Assembly (NCBI GenBank): GCA_037447655.1
Contig: JBBHKE010000989.1
Coordinates: 1 to 64,000 of the forward strand
Length of the DNA: 64,000 nucleotides
From: Zygnema cylindricum
Taxonomy: Eukaryota > Streptophyta > Zygnematophyceae > Zygnematales > Zygnemataceae
Direction: 5' to 3'
The notes under the pieces are model-generated. The model was not told the origin of the DNA and did not search any database. It saw nothing but the letters and a program-made list of their open reading frames with translations. Position numbers and translations under genes: made by a program. Shown piece by piece: positions 1-9,965 of this stretch; the first letter of the stretch is position 1; every line of letters starts with the position of its first letter.

Positions 1-325
1 CCTATTGGACTAGGGTTTAGTAGTAGGTAGTCGTGAGTAGGCAGACCGAGACTTAGTAATATTTAGGTACCTCTCTCTCTAAGAGAGCTTGTAACTATAA
101 AGGTCATCTTTGACCAGCCATAACTTATTGCTCGGGTGAGCGAATTCAGTGATTCTTTTTGCGTTTGACTCAAGGGAGTCTTGTCCTCACAAGGGTGAGA
201 GTGGTCAGAATATTTGTGTGCCTGGGCGGCGCTTATTCAGCGGGAAAGCAGAAGGGGCAAATATTATCCAAGAGGCTTTACATAGGCTACTCATTCTGTG
301 GGTCAATGGAGACCACAGAATTTCA
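1..325 (+). repeat. LTR fragment, M/N family, 3' part
   Basis: This is the promoter-to-end part of an LTR closely matching the M and N LTRs (61272-61570 reversed, and 62201-62419). A TATA box (TATAAA) lies at 96-101 after a CT-rich block. The LTR ends in TTTCA at 325, just after an ATG at 306 that is the gag start in this family. No primer-binding site follows, so it is a truncated or solo remnant. Its start lies outside the window. Confidence 0.85.
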
Positions 326-1036
326 TGCAGTTGCGGCTATTTTTATGATCCGTACGGAAAGCGCAGCTAGCGCAACTACGGATAATATGAATAGGATAGA
401 TTTCAAGAAATGATGATTAAACGATAGTGGTAGCGTAGTGGTTGCTTAGTGGTAGCTTAGTTTCTGACATACCAAGAGTACGGTGTAAATATTCTGTACA
501 ACAGAGGTTTAACCTTTTGACTATTTAGGTTATTAGAGTAGATACAATACGGCTGGTATGCCTCCGTACTCTGAGTATAACTTGCAGGACTTAAATTATT
601 TTATGTATCGCAGTCAAGTTAATCAAAGTAATGGCAGACTGTATTCTGCATCTTTGACCTGTTGGTGTGATCACTCTGATTGGTGCTTTCATGTGAAACT
701 TTGTGGAATTATTCTATGATATAGAATATATATGTGTGTGAAGTTTCATTTTATTCCACTATCTTTGTAAGATTCTGTGAACAGTCTAAGCGGTTAGTTT
801 GTGAAGCTGTCAACTATTTTTGGGAAACTCTGGAGCTTATATCTTCTAGATTCCTTGGTGGATTATGCTGTAACTTTAGGATTTTACAATGTGTATGATA
901 TAATGAAAATTGGTGCATTTTGAGATCATTTTGTTTATTTTGGAGTAATCTGTGTTGTTTGAAACACAACTGTTTTTGAGGTAGTCGGTGGGTGTTTCCG
1001 AGAGTAATCCATGGCTGAAATAAGCTATGGACAACA
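326..1036 (+). repeat. C-family LTR, 5'-truncated remnant
   Basis: This stretch matches the 3' two thirds of the C LTR (about 21215-21982), including the GTACGG/CCGTAC-type hairpin at about 547-569 and the terminal GGACAACA. The first roughly 330 bases of that LTR are missing. It abuts the preceding LTR directly. No target duplication is visible, so this is a recombination or deletion product rather than a clean insertion. Confidence 0.85.
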
Positions 1037-2210
1037 ATGCCGACTCCAAGTTGATATAAACCCAAATGAATGATACCTTGACTATCAGAACCCCAATACA
1101 CCTTCACCCCTGTGAAGAGAAGACCTTCTGTGTGCTCAGTTCCACCATAGAATGCAATGCTTGATTATGTGTTTTGGACAATATTCCCCACTTTGACTTT
1201 CCCACTAAATAAGTGCCACCCTGGCACGCAAAGACTCTGACCGACTACACCCTTGTGTTGCTTGGACTCCCTTGAATCCGCAGCTAAAAGAATCACTGAA
1301 TTTGCTCACCCGAGCATTAAGTCATGGCTGGTCAAAGATGACCTTTATAGTTACAAGCTCTCTTAGAGAGAGGTACCTAAACATCACTAAGTCCTTGTCT
1401 GCCTACTCACGACCACCTACTACTAAACCCTAGTCAAAGAGGAACACTATATAGTACAAGAAGGTACAATAGGAGATGTACTTATTGAATGGCCATTGTG
1501 CGACATGGTCTTCAAGGTGACACCTGTGAAATCACGGGCCATGGTTCCTCCTCCCATCTTCTCCGGTATCAAATAATGTGGCGTTACGTGGCACCACGTG
1601 ACGCTATCTCCAAATGTCGCCAAAATCTCACTTCGCGTGGCGGCTACAATGGCGACCGTCCGATCAAAACATATTTTACACGGTTCAGATTCGCGTACAT
1701 GCATGAATTGCTCCTTTTCGTTAGTCTGACATTAATTAGCTGTTGCGTTAACGTTTATATATCTTTGAAACCCGTAGCTTGTATCGTTTCGTCAACGTCT
1801 TATTGGATAAGGCAAACCTTTACAAATATAACTATAAACCATGATTCAAATCTTGTGTAGGGCAGATTTTGGTTACTTGTAATTATGTTAGAATTCTCTT
1901 TATTTTGTACACTTATAAATACCTATTGTACCCTACATATACCATCGTTAACTCTAAACTGGTTAAAGCTAACGTCTATTATAGGATGTAGGTACCAGGA
2001 TCATATCCTGGATCCGGCTCAATCATTTTGGTACAAACTACGAATTAGCCTTTCCTCTTTAGACAGCCATTGCTCTAGCTCTCTCTCTGACTTTCAGTGA
2101 CTGCAACTAGTATGGGGACCGGAGAGAGTTGAGCGAGAAGCAGGTTGCCTTTGTTGACTTACTCTATTTATTTTTTCAATACAGACCTAGAAAATTCATA
2201 AGTTTCAACA
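1037..2210 (-). repeat. LTR of the E/M type, left end missing
   Basis: The first 250 bases resemble the E LTR from about 13311 on; the next part resembles the M LTR, including the TATA region reversed near 1348. The right end, TTTCAACA at 2203-2210, matches the E LTR terminus, so the element pointed left. About 70 bases of the left terminus are absent. No internal region is attached. Short open frames inside it (for example 1489-1860) are judged spurious. Confidence 0.8.
1960..2008 (+). other. tRNA-like segment in LTR, antisense to the element
   Basis: An A-box-like ACTGGTTAAAGC near 1958-1969 is followed by GGATCATATCC (1998-2008), one base off the Pol III B-box consensus GWTCRANNC. The B-box copy sits in a CCAGGAT/ATCCTGG hairpin. 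It lies at the same LTR position and orientation as in E, G, H, I, K and M. Confidence 0.5.
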
Positions 2211-2390
2211 GATTGCTAAAGGTAAGTTCTTATCCTTGTTATCAACTTGTCTTAATCAATCTAAGACACACCTATATTCCTTAAGTAATCCTTTCATTAA
2301 CATGAAAGCGTTTTGAGCATTTGTAAAATTTTCTCCTACATTATCATTTTCTACAAACAATATTTGTATCCTAATACAGTAATTCAGCAT
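2211..2390. other. Unassigned AT-rich spacer
   Basis: I see no reading frame, repeat or RNA gene here. It lies between an LTR terminus and a gag remnant and may be decayed internal sequence of the same element. Confidence 0.4.
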
Positions 2391-2622
2391 ACTACCTCCA
2401 TCATACTTATACACGTTCTAAGCACTTCCATAACGCAGTTGCACTTTTCATACCAAGATAAGTCATTACAAGTTCCTCATTTAAAGATAGCTTGATAATC
2501 AACAAACACTCATTGTTCTTCACCTCCCATCCAACCGATGATTCAACACATGTCCCATCCACCACATCCATTAGCTTCCTCGACTTAATTAGCTCTCCAT
2601 AATACTCCTCCAATAGTGATAT
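2391..2622 (-). pseudogene. copia gag fragment, C-like
   Basis: The frame ending at 2407 encodes about 68 residues that align with the C Gag (21957-22240). Shared segments include LMDVVDGT, a V/NGW motif, EELVMTYL and ALWKCLE. These belong to the N-terminal Gag domain of Ty1/copia elements. The upstream part with the LTR-encoded leader and the downstream zinc knuckle are both missing. It borders the start of the gypsy LTR at about 2630, so F probably landed in or next to this relic. Confidence 0.7.
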
Positions 2623-2629
2623 TTAGATC

Positions 2630-3170
2630 CATGTCATACCGCATCTCGTTGGCCACTTTCTTTGTTTAAATTTAGGTATAAGGACGGGCAGCCTCCACAC
2701 TAATTTGTGTTTGTGTGTTATTTAGGTTTTGCAGGACCGTACATACTTACATTTTGCGTTCGCGTTGACCGTACATATTTACATCGCCCTACGCGTCGAC
2801 CGTACCAATTTATTTTTCGCCGTAATTTCCGCCGAGAATATATTGTCGCGTTCGCATCGACCGCACATATTTATTATTCCCGTAATTTCAGCCGACGACG
2901 AAGTTTAATGTTCGCGTCCGTACCTACGATTCTACCTTACATACTTTCATGCCTCGGAATTGCGGCCAACGACGAATTTGATCGTTTTGCGCAAAGGAGC
3001 ATCTCGATCGTCGACGCGGAAACATATGAGTTTTGAAAGGTGACATCTGGACCGTTGACGAGAGTGACAAACAAACCGAATGTCAGTTGTGACAATGCTA
3101 TGCGATTGGACTATTTTAAGTCGTTGGCCATTTGGAGGTTCACGCGTTCACACGTAGATAGGGAGGGTTT
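2630..3170 (+). repeat. F left LTR, part alignable to the right LTR
   Basis: This matches 48945-49485 closely through repeated blocks built on CGACCGTACATATTTAC. It probably continues rightwards to near 4300, but the right copy is interrupted by M, so the boundary cannot be fixed. The left edge is also approximate because no clear TG terminus is visible. GTAC cores recur several times. Confidence 0.7.
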
Positions 3171-4402
3171 TAATCCGTATGTGATAGATTTGTAACGTAA
3201 GGCATAGGATTCCGACCGCCTATTGGCTGAATCCAAAACTAGACGCAAATACTTACATAGCACGCTGTACTCTTATTGGCTTGTTTTTGATAGGCGTAGG
3301 CCTTGGTACTTAGTTGATTTTAAATTATTTCTTACACACAGTTTTCAAGTGCATGAATTATTATTTTCAAGTGCAGGAATTATTATTTTCAGTGTTGAAG
3401 ATTTCTGCAACTATATTTATATTTGGAAAATTGTTCGGATAGCTTAGAGGCGATTTTCTGCCTTAGCGCGAAGCGTCTACTTTCTATTACATTATCAATC
3501 GCTTGTAAAGCCTTACATGTTAATCTATACGGCTTCGGCCAAGAACTACACACTTTCTTTCACCTATTTTCGTCAGTTTGAGTGGATTTCGATAGCGATC
3601 TCACGATACAAACTTCTTTTCCCGATTGTGGCTGAACTTTAATTAGTGTGGAAGTTCCATGTTGGGAAAATCATTTTGTTTTTTTATTTCTTGTGATTGT
3701 GTATTTATTTCTATTTGGCTTATGCGCATCTCTTGAGTTTGATTATCTCAAACCTCATAAGTGTTTGGCATATTGTCATTTTCAGTTTTTGTTTTTCCTT
3801 TTCGATTGTTTCTGTTTTGATTTTCTTTCTTTAATTCTAAATTCAGATTGTCTTCGATATGATAACTCTTGCAAGGAATATAAATAGATTGTGGGGCCTA
3901 GAAGCCATCCATCGGCTTATTATTTTTGCACTTGAAAATTGTGTTGCATTCTCCATTGTTATTTTCAATTCATTCTGTTTTTTCAATTTCGGTTATATGA
4001 AAAAAATAATATTCATAAATCAAAAATGTATATAAATTATTTATATTGGTTGGCATAATGTCACTTTGATCACACATTAGTAGACATTGATGTACATCGA
4101 CCTTTATTTTCTCTAATTTCTTGTATTTTTCGGACGTTTTGTACTAATTTCTGCTAAATTCCCGCAATTTCTGTATATTTCCGGCAGATTTATCCACATA
4201 GCTTGAAATTTATGCACATATAGTCGAAATCTCTCCAAATTTCTCCAAATTTCCGCACATCTCTCTCAAATTCAGTACATTCGTTTACCAATTTTGCACA
4301 TTGCCTAAGCGTGTTGCAAATCTCTTGGATATTCTACAATACTAGTGCCTCTATTTACCACTCTTACTACTTTTGCGTGTGGGTGTGTTTCTTTCTCACT
4401 TG
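3171..4402 (+). other. Gypsy LTR/leader region without genes
   Basis: This AT-rich stretch has no convincing gene; the hydrophobic frame at 3648-3887 resembles chance pyrimidine-rich sequence. Two imperfect copies of a roughly 23-base unit (TTTTCAAGTGCA-type) lie at 3343-3390. From about 4130 to 4290 there is a degenerate series of AATTTCT/AAATTTC words. It is taken to be the rest of the F LTR plus leader, split from 9966 onward by element A. Confidence 0.45.
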
Positions 4403-4407
4403 TATCC
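4403..4407. repeat. TSD of element A, left copy (TATCC)
   Basis: This 5-base direct repeat is identical to 9961-9965 and directly abuts the LTR terminus. It fixes the element ends. Confidence 0.9.
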
Positions 4408-5145
4408 TGTTGTTCTGACACAACTACTGGCACTGAAGATGAAGAAGATGCAGCAGTAGTCATCGTAGAACAAATCAAGAGAGGAAGCTTCCACAAATAC
4501 CGATGGCTGAACAGAAACTTTGACAGACTATAACTTTCCTAAAAACGCTTTAAATGTCCTGAAAATTTGCCACAATGTATCTAGCGTACAAAGGAACACA
4601 CACACAAAATTTCAATCAAGTCGGCTCACAAATCTGTGAGATATGTAGAAATGAAATTACATAAAACTGAGTGTACAGTTTTCATATCATTTGTTCCTAA
4701 AAATCAAATTCACTAAGTCCTACTTTTATACACCGAAACTACACTAAGCTGTACGGAGGCATTCCAGCCGCATATCTAACATTCTATCACAAATATTTAC
4801 ACCGAAATTAAGACAACGTAAAGTGATAATGATCTAGTCACGCCTCGTCACTATTTGTTGGCGGCGGTTGTCAGCGGTCCGATTAGAGGATTTGGCACCG
4901 TAGAATTGACTTTACAAAGTCCAGTGGTCCTGCCGAATTTCCGTACGTCCACGGAGGACATACTCACGCATTCTCCCAAGTGACGACACGTGTCCTAAGT
5001 GTGAATGAACCATGAACTCCCAACTTCACTGTCACACTAATTTCGGTAAGTATTGAACCGAACTCAACCAAAAATAGCTTAAGTCCTCAACAGCTCTCTC
5101 TCACAGCTGAGGCATAAAGAAGACTAAAGCTTTCTAAAAACAACA
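4408..5145 (-). repeat. 3' LTR of element A
   Basis: This 738-base LTR is bounded by TGTTGTT at 4408 and AACAACA at 5145. Its left tail (4408-4463) again encodes the Ala/Ser-rich Gag leader, because the gag start lies inside the LTR. That explains the orphan gag-like frame at 4305-4496. It contains a G-box (ACACGTGT near 4988) and a GTACGG-type hairpin near 4750. Confidence 0.93.
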
Positions 5146-5158
5146 CTCCCCTAAAGCT
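5146..5158 (-). promoter_or_regulatory. Polypurine tract of A
   Basis: Read on the minus strand, AGCTTTAGGGGAG lies directly against the 3' LTR. It is the expected plus-strand DNA primer, 11 bases past the end of the RNase H frame. Confidence 0.85.
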
Positions 5159-5168
5159 TTAGACTCTG

Positions 5169-6581
5169 CTAGTCACTCAGTCCACATGCCTCTCTACAGA
5201 ACTTCAATTTGGGAGCAGGTAAGGGTTTCGTCATCATATCAGCCACCATTTGCTCATCCGGTAAATAACTCAACTTCAAGACTTTTCCCATCACCTTTTC
5301 TCTTACAAAGTGTAGCTTGATATCAATGTGCTTACTCTTAAAGTGATGACTGGGATTAGATGCAATAGCGATTGCTGCCTGATTATCACACCACACTATC
5401 TGTGGTCCAGATTGCATAAAGAGAAGCTCTTGGAGGAGAGACTTTACCCAAAGTAACTCCTTAACTGCTGAGCTGGCAGCCATGTACTCAGCCTCCATGG
5501 TAGACTGAGCCGTTACCTTCTGAAGTTTGCTGCTCCAGCAGCAAGTTCCACTTCCGATCTTCAAAATGTATCCGGTGGTGGAGCGTCGGCTTGGCATATC
5601 TCCGTAGCTCGCATCGCTCCATGTATGAATTTTGACTTCCTCTCCACCGAGAGAGAGTCTAGGACTTTGAGTTCCTGCAAGATAACGAAGAACTCTCTTT
5701 GCTGCCCCATAGTCTGATTTCCTTGGATTTTGAAGGCTTCGGCTTAAGGCTCCAACCGCTGCTGCGATGTCGGGACGAGTACAATTCATGAAATAAATGA
5801 GGCTTCCGACAATCTGCCTGTAAGGAATGGAGGACATAGAATCTGCCTCCCCTGAATCTAAGAAATCATCAACCAAAACACCACCATCCGTTTCCGTGCC
5901 TTCCAATTTTTGCCTGAATTCCATTGGAGTGGCACTCCCCTTTGCGTCCGACATGCCAAACTTTTCTAACATGTTTTTGATTGCTTCCTTTTGAGTTAAA
6001 TAAATAATTTTCTGTTTCCTGTCTCTTTCTACTTGAATTCCTAGAATATACTTAGCCTCACCCAAGTCTTTCATTTCAAACCGGGAATTCAAAGCTGATT
6101 TTATTTTATTAATCTCATTGATAGATTTGCTAATTAGTAGCAAATCATCTACATAAACTGCCACATAAATCACTCCATCATCACCTTGCATTACATAGAC
6201 TGAGTGATCTGAACTGATCCTGGTAAAGCCAAGATTGGTTAAAAACTCATCTAATTTTAGGTTCCATTGTCTTGGAGCCTGTTTCAGACCATATAGGGAC
6301 TTCAACAGTTTACAGACCAAATTTTCTTTCCCTTTTTCTGCAAACATCTCTGGCTGCTTCATATAAATTACTTCCTCCAAATCACCATGCAAGAAAGCAG
6401 TTTTAACATCCATCTGATGCAATTCCATATCCTCTATTGCAGCAAGAGATAGCAAAACTCTAACAGTAGGAAAGCGAACTACAGGAGAGAAGGTCTCTTC
6501 ATAGTCAATTCCCTCGTTTTGGCTAAATCCCTTGGCAACCAGTCTAGCTTTATATCTCTCAATTGTATTATCAGGATTCAA
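5169..6581 (-). pseudogene. pol: A: reverse transcriptase and RNase H (3' part of gag-pol)
   Basis: This 470-codon stretch is in frame with the preceding segment; a TAA at 6582-6584 replaces the Lys codon seen in relatives (K-L-K-L-N-P-D-N). It begins in the RT fingers ([18 protein letters not shown]). TAFLHGDLEEVIYMKQPE, YGLKQAPRQW and the catalytic YVDDLLLISKS follow, then KYILGIQVERD. RNase H has WSDASYGD, QSTMEAEYMA and WCDNQAA, and ends in a HIDIKLHFVREKV-type tail. All expected catalytic residues are present. The start shown is only the first codon after the stop (TTG), not a true initiation codon. Confidence 0.92.
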
Positions 6582-8246
6582 TTATAATTTGAAGACCCAC
6601 TTACAACCGATAGCTTTCCGGTTCGGTGGGAGCTCCACAAGTTCCCAAGTTTGGGCTTCCATAATTGACTTTATCTCCTCATTTGCAGCCGAGATCCAAT
6701 GATCCTTTTCAGGAACAGAAAAAGCTTCGTGAATAGTAAGCGGCTCCCCTGTGCTTGCAGAAAAAGCACTCTCAACTCGGCTGCTTTGCCTTCTTCCCCC
6801 CGGAAAATCTGGCGCGGGAACTGTTGGTTCCCTACCTTGCCGCACAGGGCGTGTATTGGGAGGAGCATCAACAGAAGGAGCAGCTCCAGAAGGAGTATTA
6901 GACGGCCCAAAGGCATTTGGGAGAGAGGTAGAAGAAGTAGAAGAGGATGGAGTAAAAGGTATCTGGTCAAGAATGATATATTCTTGTATTTTCTCATTCC
7001 TTTCAGTTGCATCCATGCTAAAAACGTCAACAGATTGACTTTCTTCTTTAATCTGAATATTCCTAGCTGTTTGAAGGCATCCTCTTTGAGGATTATAGAC
7101 TTTATAACCTGCAGATTCATCATCATAGCCTAAAAAGACACCAGGTACAGATTTTGGACTAAGCTTCCAATTAGGAAGATTATCTAAGATAAAACATTTG
7201 CTACCAAAAACTCTAAAATGACTTACATTTGGCTTTCTGCCTGTCCACACTTCATAAGGTGTCTTACCCCTAACAGCTCGGGTTTCCACTCTATTTCTGA
7301 TGTAGGAAGCACAATGAAAAGCTTCCCCCCAAAACTTTGGATCCACACCTTTATCGGCCATCATAGATCGAGCACATTCAGTCAAAGTCCGATTAAGTCT
7401 CTCGGCAACACCATTTTGTTCCGGTGTGTACGGGGCAGTAAATTCACGAGAGATGCCATTCTCTTTCAAAAAATCAGCAAATGCATGAGATACATACTCT
7501 CCACCATTATCCGTTCGCAAAGCAAGAATAGATTTGCCGTGAAGTTTCTCCGCCCAGATTTTGTAGTGCATAAAGTGAGTGAAGACTTCTCCCTTCTCCT
7601 TCATGAAGTATAGGCGACTATATCGGGAGTAATCGTCTGTAAAGGTGACAAAGAAGCGGCTGCCACCAAGAGAGGGAACTTTGGAAGGGCCGAAGACATC
7701 AGAGTGAACAATACCAAGGAGATCTGTGGCTCGATGATCAGAAACTTGTGGTAGAGGAAGCTTGTGAAGCTTTCCGAGAGCACAACCATCACAAACATGT
7801 GACTCTTTTTGACCAAGCTTGACTCCCTCTATCATATTATGGTTTATCATCTTAGTAAGTCTCTCATGATGCACATGACCAAGCCTTTTATGCCACAAAA
7901 CATTATCACATAGGACACTGGAGTACGCAAAATCAATTTTATTAGCCAAGTCCATGCGGTACAAAAAGTTTGGGCCTCTAGTTCCTACTAGAGCTACTCT
8001 TCCATTCTTGCTCACTATTTTCTTGCCATTTTTCTGGAGAACCTCAAAGCCTTTGCTTTCAGCTACAGACGTAGAAAACAGATTTTTCTTGAACTTTGGA
8101 ACATACAAGACATCATACAAAGTTCTCTTAACAACCTTTCCATCTATCACACAATCGAGATCTATGTTTCCTTTGGCATTTGATTCAACAGCATAGCCAC
8201 AAGCATAAAAGATCTGACGTAAAGGAATAGAAGACATCTCCTTAAA
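6582..8246 (-). pseudogene. pol: A: protease remainder and integrase
   Basis: This in-frame segment lies between two nonsense codons. It starts just after the protease active site and includes the protease C-terminal part (DVLYVPKFKKNLFSTSVAE). The integrase follows: an HHCC zinc finger (WHKRLGHVHH and CDGCALGK) and the DDE core with HSDVFGP, RTDNGGEY and NGVAERLNRT, all three acidic residues intact. It continues with TPYEVWTGRKPNVSHFRVFG, GYDDESAGYKVY and an acidic/proline-rich linker to RT (WELVELPPNRKAIGCKWVFK). It ends at the TAA at 6582. No other lesion is visible, so the protein could have been active before the two stops arose. Confidence 0.92.
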
Positions 8247-9278
8247 CTAAGACTTGTTCCAGCACATGTGTGAAGAGCTGCCGGAATCCATTATCCATCC
8301 GAGGTCCTTTTCTCCTTCCATCATGTCGAGTTTGGCGAGAGCAAAGAACTCTTTGTCATCAGTTTTTGGAAAACTGATCACATCAGGTGTCTTTTCTTCG
8401 GTCTTTTTCTTCTCCAATTCCGTATCCTCTGCTGAAAATGCAACAGTTTTACTCGGAGGTTTTTGGGAAATGGGAGGTCCGCGGTGTCTCCATCCTTTCC
8501 GAAAGATACCTGTTTCAAGAGCTTTTATATACAAAAGACAAGCTTTGAAGGAGTGACCATCAGTATAGCAATAAACACATTTCTCAAACTGAGGATTAAA
8601 CTGATTCCCTTGATATCTACTTTTCCTCTGAAACTGAGCCGTAAATGCTACAGCTGGTTTTCCAAATCCTAAAACTGTCTGAGTAGCCTCTTCTGCCAAG
8701 AAAAACTCTATAGCTGTTTGCAAATTCCAAAGAGGTTTAGACAAATTTTTCATTTCATCTGAGGCTCCTTTATATTCATTAGGAAGCCCCTTTAAGAGAA
8801 TCATGGCCTGATGATAAGGGGAGAAAGTCCCCCCAGAACATGCATTTTCTGACAGTAACATTCGAAACCGATTAGTGTATTCCACCATGCTACCACCTGT
8901 GTACTTATACTCATAGATTTGACCAGCAGTTATAATCTCATGCTGGTCACTAGCTTTAACATAAGAAGATTTCAATGCATCCCACAAATCTGATGCCTTT
9001 GCAACATTAATATAAGTCATATGCAATTCTTTTGATATCATAAGCTTTACTAAATGCAAAGCCTGGTCATTTTTTTGATCAAAGCTGGCATCAGATTCTG
9101 CCAATGATCCATTTAACACATCAATAAGTTTCACTTGCTTGAAGTAAGACTTAACCAAATCTGCCCAATACAGATATTCACGTCCATCAAAGACCGGAAT
9201 TCGTGAAGGCGGGCCTGTGACCTGTTTTTCTGACACAACTACTGGCACTGAAGATGAAGAAGATGCAGCAGTAGTCAT
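8247..9278 (-). pseudogene. gag: A: Gag and protease active site
   Basis: I place the start at 9278 (MTTAASSSSS...), because D and J have the same Ala/Ser-rich leader at the same place; an upstream in-frame ATG at 9311 is less likely. The first 18-19 codons lie inside the 5' LTR and the next codons are the primer-binding site. The body is the copia Gag domain (FDGREYLYWADLVKSY). The zinc knuckle is C-V-Y-C-x4-H-x4-C near residue 240. The protease motif WIMDSGSSSHMC lies at the end. The TAG at 8247-8249 follows MCWNKS, where relatives continue. Gag and Pol share one frame. Confidence 0.9.
9208..9222 (-). promoter_or_regulatory. Primer-binding site of A (diverged)
   Basis: GGTCACAGGCCCGCC follows the LTR end directly. 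It differs at four positions from the GGTTATGGGCCCACC site of K and M that pairs with initiator tRNA-Met. Two of these changes (positions 4 and 6) are shared with D. It also encodes V-T-G-P-P of Gag. Confidence 0.65.
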
Positions 9279-9960
9279 CGTAGAACAAATCAAGAGAGGA
9301 AGCTTCCACAAATACCGATGGCTGAACAGAAACTTTGACAGACTATAACTTTCCTAAAAACGCTTTAAATGTCCTGAAAATTTGCCACAATGTATCTAGC
9401 GTACAAAGGAACACACACACAAAATTTCAATCAAGTCGGCTCACAAATCTGTGAGATATGTAGAAATGAAATTACATAAAACTGAGTGTACAGTTTTCAT
9501 ATCATTTGTTCCTAAAAATCAAATTCACTAAGTCCTACTTTTATACACCGAAACTACACTAAGCTGTACGGAGGCATTCCAGCCGTACATCTAACATTCT
9601 GTCACAAATATTTACACCGAAGTTAAGACAACGTAAAGTGATAATGATCTAGTCACGCCTCGTCACTATTTGTTGGCGGCGGCTATCAGCGGTCCGATTA
9701 GAGGATTTGGCACCGTAGAATTGACTTTACGAAGTCCAGTGGTCCTGCCGAATTTCCGTACGTCCACGGAGGACATACTCACGCATTCTCCCAAGTGACG
9801 ACACGTGTCCCAAGTGTGAATGAACCGTGAACTCCGAACTTCAATGTCACACTAATTTCGGTAAGTATTGAACCGAACTCAACCAAACATAGCTTAAGTC
9901 CTGAACAGCTCTCTCTCACAACTGAGGCATAAAGAAAACTAAAGCTTTCTAAAAACAACA
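9223..9960 (-). repeat. 5' LTR of element A
   Basis: This 738-base LTR is bounded by TGTTTTTC at 9223 and AACAACA at 9960, and carries the gag start codon (9276-9278). A hairpin of GTACGG and CCGTAC arms is at 9566-9588 and a G-box (ACACGTGT) near 9800. TATCC at 9961-9965 is the right target duplication. Confidence 0.93.
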
Positions 9961-9965
9961 TATCC

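Larger units (their letters stand above)
4408..9960 (-). mobile_element. Ty1/copia element A, nearly intact
   Basis: This 5.55-kb element has 738-base LTRs at both ends (TG...CA) and perfect TATCC target duplications. It carries one gag-pol reading frame of about 1370 codons, broken only by a TAG at 8247-8249 and a TAA at 6582-6584. I count about 16 substitutions between the two LTRs by eye (roughly 2%), so the insertion is fairly young. It interrupts the left part of gypsy F. Its closest relative here is D. Confidence 0.93.

Noticed and set aside
326-1036. Solo C LTR inserted cleanly between two M-type LTR pieces
   Set aside because: Its 5' third is missing and no target duplication is visible, so it is a rearrangement product.
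3648-3887. Small hydrophobic protein
   Set aside because: Composition follows a T-rich stretch; there is no start context, homologue or conservation, and it lies in gypsy LTR/leader sequence.
4305-4496. A second, tandem copy of element A suggested by a gag start left of its 3' LTR
   Set aside because: The TATCC duplications show that the LTR itself extends to 4408 and contains the gag start; the frame simply reads out of the LTR into F.
6699-7133. Opposite-strand frames in the A and D linkers
   Set aside because: They are shadows of the clear minus-strand gag-pol frame.
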